From positions 62,001 to 126,000 of the forward strand of contig NW_024881670.1 in NCBI RefSeq assembly GCF_019059575.1: 64,000 nt of DNA. The letters run 5' to 3'. The notes under the pieces were generated by a model. That model was given only the letters and a program-made list of their open reading frames with translations, did not search any database and had not been told where the DNA came from. Of this stretch, positions 62,801 to 64,000 are shown piece after piece. Within the stretch, counting starts at the first letter, position 1, and every line of letters begins with the position of its first letter. The DNA comes from Amphibalanus amphitrite (lineage: Eukaryota; Arthropoda; Thecostraca; Balanomorpha; Balanidae). Position numbers and translations under genes: made by a program.

Positions 62801-62917
62801 TCTCCAGCCTGGCAGAGACTGGACGGTCGGCGCGGTACCGGCCGCCCGGATACAGGCCTACGACCAGGAGAGCGGCCTCAGCACGAATGGCTCCCAGACT
62901 ACCGCCGGCTGCCACAG
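8031..62917 (+). CDS. btsz: Synaptotagmin-like protein (bitesize-type), partial gene model
   Basis: This is the whole gene as far as it is visible: exons 8031-8246, 45777-45907, 48129-48315, 50606-50735, 51597-52572 and 56216-62917, about 2,780 codons. All donors begin GT and all acceptors end AG, and codon phase agrees at every junction (2, 1, 2, 0, 1). The N-terminal zinc finger is of the Slp/rabphilin FYVE-related type. Slp proteins bind Rab GTPases (Rab27 or Rab8 type) through this end and membranes through C-terminal C2 domains. Drosophila bitesize is an unusually long member that binds moesin and actin at apical junctions, and the long disordered middle here fits that type. The start codon exon was not found in 1-8030, and no C2 domain lies in the window, so both ends are missing. 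A short alternative 3' end is described separately. Confidence in the family is high; the exact ortholog name is an inference. Confidence 0.82.
9490..9840. repeat. Tandem duplication, 176-bp unit
   Basis: GCCTCAAAACGGCTGGGAT occurs at 9506 and 9682. Downstream GAGAAAGC, AGCTGCTC, TTTGAAG and GTGCGAAGTAG recur at the same offset. The two units have diverged at perhaps a fifth of positions by eye. No function is seen. Confidence 0.7.
11327..13089 (+). CDS. Secreted FG-GAP/VCBS beta-propeller protein, two exons, nested in the btsz intron
   Basis: Exon 1 is 11327-11608 and exon 2 is 12061-13089. The donor is aag|gtaggt and the acceptor ggctgatcag, phase 0, giving 436 residues. The start has a good context (caccATGG) and opens a signal peptide, MAPRVLTWALTCALTVLGAS. 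The mature part has three calcium-binding loops of FG-GAP/VCBS type: DMDGDGDLD near residue 168, DLNGDGVPE near 285 and DDIDGDGFTE near 410. They are spaced as blades of a beta-propeller. No membrane segment follows, so the protein should be extracellular. Proteins of this fold include integrin-like propellers and fungal aldos-2-ulose dehydratases; the enzymatic role, if any, cannot be told from sequence. Codon use is strongly GC-ending, unlike the AT-rich intron around it. It lies within the long btsz intron on the same strand. Confidence 0.88.
13291..13296 (+). terminator. Poly(A) signal of the nested propeller gene
   Basis: AATAAA lies 202 bases after the TGA at 13087-13089, followed by a GT-rich stretch (ttgttatgtg). 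This fits the 3' end of the nested gene's transcript. Confidence 0.6.
16732..16845. repeat. Short tandem repeat, 36-37-bp unit, three copies
   Basis: Units start TGTAAG or TGTAAA at 16732, 16769 and 16805 and contain GAATTCYGTGGATCTCC. The third copy is diverged. Confidence 0.7.
17500..17934. mobile_element. Possible degraded TTAA element
   Basis: The left side reads TTAA then CCCTCGCCAGACC, resembling the left end of element A, followed by GGTACGACCCCCT, which resembles its inner hairpin. On the right is a C-run, then GGCGAGCG and TTAA at 17935-17938. The right end does not match the left well, so this is a weak call. Confidence 0.33.
18893..19309. repeat. Segmental duplicate, copy 1, carrying a 34-bp minisatellite
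   Basis: The segment matches 21271-21686 almost base for base, including a unique part (GGCCAGCTGGACGGAGTC to CGTCTGGCATCACACAGG) and the minisatellite that follows. The minisatellite runs on to about 19370 with roughly ten units of about 34 bp of the form GGGTCAAATACCGATCTGACACGG (shown only as GGGTCAAAYACCGA and CTGACACGG). Confidence 0.8.
19621..20313. mobile_element. hAT-like MITE with exact 8-bp target duplication
   Basis: The element begins CAGGCATCGGTA and ends TACCGATGCCTG, a perfect 12-bp terminal inverted repeat. CCAATGCC flanks it directly on both sides (19613-19620 and 20314-20321). An 8-bp target duplication and ends starting CAG are typical of hAT transposons. Both subterminal regions are full of GGATTGC / GCAATCC motifs in inverted orientation, likely transposase-binding repeats or hairpins. 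At 693 bp and without a coding frame it is non-autonomous. Confidence 0.82.
20462..21100 (-). mobile_element. Third RNase H-type LINE tail fragment, with internal 100-bp duplication (minus strand)
   Basis: On the minus strand the sequence reads ECPTGRCLVCGEAADN, one in-frame stop, then AHVLLEYPCFYGLRLR. This is the zinc-knuckle tail of RNase H LINEs, with a usual Cys replaced by Tyr. Upstream in the element a unit of about 100 bases occurs twice in tandem (20871-20970 and 20971-21069), with the start of a third. The copy is decayed and 5'-truncated. Confidence 0.5.
20871..21069. repeat. Tandem duplication, 100-bp unit, two copies
   Basis: Both units begin ctggtagc, contain gagctccgcgcgcgcactgg and end cccagtcgtctccat. 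They are nearly identical. The duplication lies inside the LINE tail fragment at 20462-21100. Confidence 0.75.
21271..21705. repeat. Segmental duplicate, copy 2, carrying a 34-bp minisatellite
   Basis: This is the second copy of 18893-19309, in the same orientation and 2.38 kb downstream. The minisatellite units correspond one to one with copy 1 for about eight units. They therefore amplified before the segment was duplicated. Confidence 0.8.
22680..22800. repeat. C-run/G-run hairpin region
   Basis: TGCCCCCCCCCAC and GGTGGGGGGGGGGCA face each other around a 7-base loop at about 22733-22771, set between GGCGTGGGGACAGGGGG on the left and a C-run on the right. This may be a decayed foldback element; no ends were defined. 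Confidence 0.4.
23270..23930. repeat. Degenerate GGCC-type minisatellite, reverse orientation
   Basis: Units of about 25-35 bp of the form CCTCTAAGGGCC, GGCCTTTGAAGGCC and CTCAGAGGCC are repeated. On the minus strand they match the units of the array at 30780-32260. The divergence is high. Confidence 0.6.
23994..24400 (-). mobile_element. 3' fragment of the same RNase H LINE family (minus strand)
   Basis: On the minus strand an open frame reads MRAGHWGRSLQYVHQIGR, then CAVCREEFYVLEHVLLRCPA. These match the tail of the copy at 24453-25141 segment by segment. The two copies lie head to head with their 5' sides about 50 bases apart. Because both contain the same C-terminal region, they are two separate insertions rather than one inverted copy. 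No RNase H or reverse transcriptase remains. Confidence 0.62.
24453..25141 (+). mobile_element. 3' fragment of a LINE with RNase H and zinc knuckle (plus strand)
   Basis: The frame reads IHLQWVPSHCGVDGNERAD near 24540-24600, which is the C-terminal half of a type-1 RNase H domain (conserved His and Asp). It continues with LRAGHWSRSRQYLHRIGR and a Cys-rich tail. A duplicated TGCCCTGACTG near 24885-24900 breaks the frame. The tail resumes in another frame as CREEADTPRHLFFRCPALMG, a CxxC...H...C knuckle. The element ends in a (CAA)n run at 25117-25141, a usual 3' end for I-group LINEs with RNase H. The endonuclease and reverse transcriptase are missing, so this is a 5'-truncated, decayed copy. 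Confidence 0.72.
27092..30203 (+). mobile_element. CR1/L2-type LINE with open endonuclease-reverse transcriptase frame
   Basis: The frame is open from 27092 to TAA at 30032-30034; the first ATG at 27182 gives 950 residues. The N-terminal part is an AP-like endonuclease: LALTEMKPK, then VGDFNHPEIFW near residue 133, and the catalytic SDH near 213. The reverse transcriptase follows: NYRPVSLTSILCKILERI, FLDYAKAFDTVP near 574 (first Asp), GVPQGSVLGPLL, and FADDTKVY near 662. The C-terminus has the HLEYATVIWNP and RRATRL blocks usual in CR1-group elements. The 3' end is two copies of ACTTAAGGTAAAT (30160-30185) and then CTGTGA repeats; short tandem repeats are the normal 3' end of CR1/L2 LINEs rather than poly(A). 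There is no gag-like first ORF, so the copy looks 5'-truncated or lacks ORF1. With no internal stop it is probably young. Confidence 0.9.
27182..30034 (+). CDS. LINE ORF2: endonuclease plus reverse transcriptase
   Basis: This is the protein of the CR1/L2-type LINE. It nicks target DNA with the endonuclease domain (residues about 1-230) and copies the element RNA with the reverse transcriptase (about 430-750). The YxDD-type catalytic motif is present as FADD. The true start may lie upstream, because the frame continues to 27092 and residues before the ATG (CFDIDNSI) resemble the first conserved endonuclease strand. Base composition is more AT-rich than the host exons. Confidence 0.88.
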   Translation: MSKYDAMLALTALESYDILALTEMKPKVGLMPEHPVMELPDYELFTSNFSAGATRGTGIYVKKNLMAKQVYPTGDCNFQDCTWITINARGGASMLVGVIYRSGSPSKAIPQDPDLHKMLGWAASTNHSHKVIVGDFNHPEIFWTPDPEVPEGVSQNSPARKFIECIHDTYFLQHITEPTRYRDGQRSTLDDLLFTNERDLVEQLTIGDPVGASDHASVSFAISFVPYVPVRKSAVLNYHKANYEEMKKALDVDWQGLFEGKSVHEMADTLEQTITDLMDRYVPKLDTNKKAKRGNPLWMNRSALRMVKKKHHAWVRFLNTKDSNDYESYVKARNEATHATRKARREFESKLAKEVKGNHKVFWNYVNRRRKSKCGISDLRSANGELATNDKHKADILNHQYASVFTKEDKSSIPTLAPKPLEAEMQVAITVQRVHAELKTLKIDKSPGPDNMHPRVLHELADQLATPITSLFCKSIETGEVPRQWKVATVTPIFKKGDKSDPANYRPVSLTSILCKILERIICEDIIAHLKTNNLIARQQHGFITGKSTVTNLLEALDIWTEALSHSLPVDVVFLDYAKAFDTVPHERLLAQVQALGVNAKTHQWIRSFLTGRRQRVNVNGSLSDWEFVTSGVPQGSVLGPLLFSMFVCDVPDLLNCHISMFADDTKVYQVINERDGELHNLQEDINSLQDWAKTMQMIFHPLKCKVMHLGPTNPGSEYTMTTMGGGKHTLEAVCEEKDLGVTIDMKLSFSKHVTNQINKANRILGAIKHTFANIDSDIFKALYKSIVRPHLEYATVIWNPKFKKDKDALEQVQRRATRLVDGLSHLSYSDRLRSLNLPTLEFRRKRSDIIETFKILKGFDKVDFQRECPCCHNSMFKNSLSRVTRGHDQKLQVQHQLGPRKAFFAARVTQTWNKLSTHTIDAPNVDVFKYRLGKEWKDHPEKFNYKFSY
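30780..32260. repeat. GGCCCTCAGAGGCC minisatellite with 195-bp higher-order unit
   Basis: The basic unit is about 30 bp (GGGCCCTCAGAGGCC plus a variable half). Between about 31060 and 32010 the units are organised in a higher-order repeat marked by ATGGGCCGGCGTTGGACCCC at 31131, 31328, 31523 (variant), 31717 and 31913, a spacing of 194-197 bp. Open frames here read as GPQRP-like repeats and are by-products of the repeat. Confidence 0.82.
32340..32430. repeat. Paired G-run/C-run hairpins
   Basis: Two hairpins lie side by side: GGGGGGGGCCA with TGGCCCCCCC around AATGATATGA, and GGGGGGGGCCAT with ATGGCCCCCCC around a short loop. They resemble the subterminal hairpins of the TTAA elements, but no TTAA pair was found. 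Confidence 0.5.
33650..33890. repeat. GGTCAGTTGGTC minisatellite
   Basis: Irregular 8-12-bp units of GGTCAGTT, GGTCGGTC and similar type are repeated. No gene is seen. Confidence 0.7.
34779..34950. repeat. (CCACCGT)n array
   Basis: Heptamer CCACCGT and variants (CCACCAT, CTATCGT) are repeated in tandem for about 170 bp. Confidence 0.85.
37480..37830. repeat. GC-rich imperfect repeats around GTGTGCGGT
   Basis: CTGTGTGCGGT or close variants occur near 37508, 37570, 37624 and 37678. The last forms a palindrome with GACCGCACACAG. After 37735 come GGCGGCAGGCGG-type units. The long minus-strand frame here is a product of composition. Confidence 0.5.
38405..39343. mobile_element. TTAA-flanked DNA element (piggyBac-like MITE) A
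   Basis: TTAA stands on both sides (38401-38404 and 39344-39347). The ends read CCCTCGCACGACCAGG and, reversed, CCCTAGAACGCCTAGG. The CCCT start and TTAA duplication are piggyBac features. Just inside each end is a hairpin of G and C runs (left loop TTGTTACGA, right loop TTGATACAA). The interior has no transposase frame and contains repeated TGACGTCATA and CTGACCTGAC motifs. It is non-autonomous. Confidence 0.7.
39348..40203. mobile_element. TTAA-flanked DNA element D, sharing its left TTAA with element A
   Basis: The left end CACGCGCAGTGGAAGG and the right end CCTTCCACTGCGCGTG are perfect inverted repeats of 16 bp, flanked by TTAA at 39344-39347 and 40204-40207. The right end carries an extra partial copy of the terminal repeat (near 40161-40176). 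G/C-run hairpins with loops CGGATTTCG and CGACATCCG lie inside each end. The left TTAA is also the right flank of element A. A diverged relative in reverse orientation lies at about 3530-4275. There is no coding frame for a transposase. Confidence 0.78.
41855..42033. repeat. (CT)n microsatellite with 15-bp substructure
   Basis: About 180 bp of CT repeat. Within it four CC doublets occur at an exact 15-base period (41936, 41951, 41966, 41981), showing a secondary tandem amplification. Confidence 0.95.
43195..43440. repeat. GACTGGCTG-type minisatellite
   Basis: Irregular units of GACTGGCTG, GGCTGGATGACTG and TAGCTG are repeated for about 240 bp. No coding content is seen. Confidence 0.7.
45777..45907 (+). 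CDS. btsz: Slp exon after the zinc finger (SHD2)
   Basis: The acceptor is tgtttgtttcag ending at 45776, and the donor GTAAGT starts at 45908. Joined to the zinc-finger exon it reads HKH-I-EIQLASGQWMNEF, then a charged serine-rich run ending LKRQIKRSWTIS. The SGxW pattern a few residues after the last CxxC pair is the second Slp homology segment, which in this family packs against the Rab. This supports the join across a 37.5 kb intron. One base is left at the 3' end for the next codon. Confidence 0.83.
46480..46540. repeat. Short tandem repeat and hairpin
   Basis: AGCTCATAGCTCATCACC occurs twice in tandem, followed by GCTATCAGGTGA paired with TCACCTGATAGC, a perfect 12-bp stem. Confidence 0.65.
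47715..47860. repeat. (CT)n microsatellite
   Basis: About 145 bp of CT repeat with TTCTCA and CTCA interruptions near 47795-47811. It lies in the intron before exon 48129. Confidence 0.95.
48129..48315 (+). CDS. btsz: Slp linker exon, Arg-Pro rich
   Basis: The acceptor is gtctccag ending at 48128, and the donor GTGAGTG starts at 48316. The incoming A plus GT makes a serine. The exon then reads PADTHQSSPDLRALRAL, a glycine stretch, and an alternating Arg-Pro run of about five repeats encoded by GC-rich CCCCGC units, ending SMSGAENG. No domain is recognised, and it should be disordered linker. Two bases are left over, which with the next exon's first G make a tryptophan codon. Confidence 0.78.
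50606..50735 (+). CDS. btsz: Slp linker exon, RKARSIDDLS segment
   Basis: The acceptor follows tttttcgtccag and the donor GTAAGA starts at 50736. The exon reads W-YRDEYRKARSIDDLS, then a Ser/Thr-rich stretch and RRHHYASHESM. The RSIDDLS context with basic residues before it and a serine cluster after looks like a phosphorylation or 14-3-3 type site, but this is inference. The exon ends on a complete codon (phase 0), matching the next exon. Confidence 0.8.
51597..52572 (+). CDS. btsz: Slp linker exon with Arg-Asp repeat domain
   Basis: The acceptor is tcttttccttccacag ending at 51596, and the donor GTAAGT starts at 52573. The frame is open for 325 codons. It begins TADQTGGIQVRLPSVTYIR, passes a short DPRADPRADPR repeat, then DEPIYANLSPHGRPPPPAKP (a YxNL-type tyrosine motif and a proline-rich SH3-type ligand). 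From about 52020 to 52430 follows a long mixed-charge run built of RDPRD, RDARD and RERR units. After this come a DTDHDAEPTFFKRL segment and basic residues. One G is left over at the end, and both downstream acceptors supply the two bases needed to make a glycine codon. Confidence 0.83.
53166..53759. mobile_element. TTAA-flanked DNA element B, upstream of the alternative exon
   Basis: TTAA lies at 53162-53165 and 53760-53763. The ends are CCCGGCGGCCGCTGGG and CCCAGCGGCTCGTGGG, inverted with few mismatches. Inside each end is a G-run, a short loop (CATATAGTTG left, CAACTTTATG right) and a C-run. The interior repeats TGACGTCA-type motifs. It is a non-autonomous piggyBac-like MITE, closely related in its ends to element C, and it ends 133 bases before exon 53893. 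Confidence 0.78.
53893..54239 (+). CDS. btsz: Candidate alternative last exon ending in a CaaX box
   Basis: The acceptor ttcctccttcactcag ends at 53892 after a long pyrimidine tract. The exon starts with GG, so joining it to the G left by exon 51597-52572 gives glycine and opens a frame STSPENNEPTYDCNDIYEDP, continuing about 114 residues to TAG at 54237. The last four residues are Cys-Ile-Ile-Ala, a canonical CaaX box with Ala at X (farnesyl-type preference). An AATAAA lies at 54422, about 180 bases after the stop. The protein would carry the zinc finger and linker but neither the 6.7 kb exon region nor C2 domains. The exon is less GC-rich than its neighbours and has no recognised domain. The frame is also open across part of the intron upstream, so chance is possible. 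I rate it likely but unproven. Confidence 0.58.
54422..54427 (+). terminator. Poly(A) signal for the short isoform
   Basis: AATAAA lies 183 bases after the TAG of the candidate alternative last exon, in AT-rich sequence. This spacing suits a short 3' UTR and supports the exon being terminal. Confidence 0.5.
55232..56149. mobile_element. TTAA-flanked DNA element C, upstream of the giant exon
   Basis: TTAA lies at 55228-55231 and 56150-56153. The ends are CCCGGCAGTTGCTGGG and CCCAGCAACTCGCGGG. The left end has a second, diverged copy of the terminal motif (CCACCATTTGCTGGGG), as does element B. G/C-run hairpins have loops CGTTAAACG and CGTTTAACG. It is non-autonomous. It ends 66 bases before the 6.7 kb exon, so only the pyrimidine tract and acceptor separate them. 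Confidence 0.78.
56216..62917 (+). CDS. btsz: Giant 6.7 kb Slp exon: disordered, acidic, with conserved-looking C-terminal blocks
   Basis: The acceptor is a C/T tract plus gatcttag ending at 56215. The incoming G plus GT makes glycine, then HSVVLLNSS. The frame stays open for over 2,200 codons. Most of it is low-complexity (Ser, Pro, Ala, Glu) with PxxP runs and many SDSE clusters. Near 60361-60440 lies a strongly acidic DDEFHDDDEFHDEN block, and near 60619 NFEKYFLFDLGNGPHDPKKY, which looks ordered. Near 61600-61800 comes DSFNNWSSDEE, then LMSRLRHFFRTT and a helical FESELTRLMKTVPG. Near 62320-62450 is LPTPGDLAAASARDAAEFNK plus a basic patch. In Drosophila the matching region carries moesin- and actin-binding segments, and these blocks are candidates for it by inference. 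The end is placed at donor cacag|gtcagt (62918). Without splicing the frame would stop at 63043-63045, a possible alternative C-terminus. Confidence 0.85.
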
Positions 62918-64000
62918 GTCAGTCCCGCGCACTGCGCTCTGTACTCTACGACCGGCACCTGGAAAATGTCGCTTTTGGATATTCAGATAAACACAGCGTA
63001 CCTTGCCAATTAGTGGACGCTGTTTTCCAGGTGTTATATGCATAATGAATATGTGAATGCATTTCTTCTGTAGCCGTCTTGCTGGTAGTCATATCTTGCA
63101 ATCCTTTTCTCTATTGTCTCGAGATTGGTATGTCTCTGGTATGAACTGTCCCTGTGTTTTGCACGTTTTTACCCTCTGCACCCTGTGTTTTCGGCCACAG
63201 GTAAGTCCCAGCACCCCTGTCTGTGAACCCGCGACCAGGTGTGTCCGTGTGACCGTCACCGGTGTGCGACTGTGGCAGCGATGTGTGTGGGATGTGTTTA
63301 CGGGGGTGGTGTGTTGTCGATCCGACCGACCGCCGGCGGCCGCCGCTGTCAACAAGCCGGCGGGCGGCGTGAGCAAACAGCGACCTGTGCTCGAGCTTCG
63401 AGCGAGCGCCGCGCCTATCCGGCTCTGATACCAACGGTACACACCGCCGACCGGCGGCCAGTGTGAGAGCCAACGACCCGACCCGGCCCGCTGCATTCCT
63501 GTCTAGTGTTTCCCAGTGATCGGTGAAAAGTGCGCGACTTGCAGCTGCAGAGTTGCGTAAAAACGCAAGTCACTCACACGCAGTAGCCCCATGCTGACAC
63601 ATTCCTACTGCCATGGCCTCTATTATTTTTAATCGGGGCACAGTTGGGTCGATTCGCGTTCGGCCAGGTCCGTAAAACTGGGCGCGCCACTGCCGGTGAG
63701 CCACATTCCGGCCTGCTGGGGCGGCTTTCCGTATTCGGCCGGCACGTTTCGCGATAAGAATCGCTGCGGTGGCGCCGCGACTGCTGAGCGCTGAGCAGGC
63801 CGGCTGGGCCGGCTGAGCTGAGGAGCTACCTTCCTCGTCACATGACTTGCGTCATATGACTGCTGCCAGCCCGGTCCCGGACCGCACGGTGACCTTCGAG
63901 CGCGAGGTGACAGTCGCGGGCTGCGGAGCTTCTGCTGGAGTCGTCCGTCCAGCCCCCGCTGCTGTTCAACCACTGGTCACTGACCGATACCGGCTGACCA
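62918..64000 (+). other. Sequence after the giant exon
   Basis: GC-rich, presumably intron leading to C2-domain exons beyond the window. No C2-like frame was seen. An AG followed by GTAAGT near 63200 was considered as a small exon boundary, but its phase does not fit. Confidence 0.5.

Noticed and set aside
63190-63428. Possible extra exon after the giant exon, starting after cggccacag
   Set aside because: The giant exon leaves one base. Continuing in the required phase meets a stop within about nine codons, and the open frame is in another phase.

Overview
The window is eukaryotic, and the evidence points to an arthropod, most likely a crustacean. Genes are split by GT-AG introns, intergenic and intronic DNA dominates, and the mobile elements are LINEs, hAT-like and TTAA-type DNA elements. 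The main gene is a synaptotagmin-like protein (Slp) of the arthropod bitesize type. A barnacle would fit, but nothing seen here settles the species.

Most of the window is one plus-strand gene. Its exons are at 8031-8246 (the Slp zinc finger), 45777-45907, 48129-48315, 50606-50735, 51597-52572 and a single 6.7 kb exon at 56216-62917. Every junction has consensus splice sites and matching codon phase. The first coding exon (the N-terminal Rab-binding helix) and the C2-domain exons were not found and probably lie outside the window. A candidate alternative last exon, 53893-54239, has the same acceptor phase as the 6.7 kb exon. It would end the protein early with Cys-Ile-Ile-Ala, which looks like a CaaX prenylation box, and a poly(A) signal follows at 54422. 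The locus could therefore make a long form heading toward C2 domains and a short, lipid-anchored form without them.

The 37.5 kb intron between the zinc-finger exon and the next exon holds most of the other content. It contains a complete two-exon nested gene (11327-13089, same strand) for a secreted FG-GAP/VCBS beta-propeller protein, and a nearly complete CR1/L2-type LINE (27092-30203) with an open endonuclease-reverse transcriptase frame. It also contains three fragments of a second LINE family with RNase H and a zinc-knuckle tail (20462-21100 minus, 23994-24400 minus, 24453-25141 plus), and a hAT-like MITE with an exact 8-bp target duplication (19621-20313). Two back-to-back TTAA elements (38405-40203), two copies of a segment carrying a 34-bp minisatellite, and several large minisatellites, two of them (CT)n arrays, make up the rest.

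Upstream of the zinc-finger exon, 1-8030 has no recognisable gene. It carries a long inverted-repeat element with TA target duplication (2769-4753) that has swallowed a relative of the TTAA element at 39348, and another inverted-repeat element with 128-bp tandem repeats (6650-7321). Near the 3' end, two related TTAA elements (53166-53759 and 55232-56149) bracket the candidate alternative exon; the second ends 66 bases before the 6.7 kb exon.
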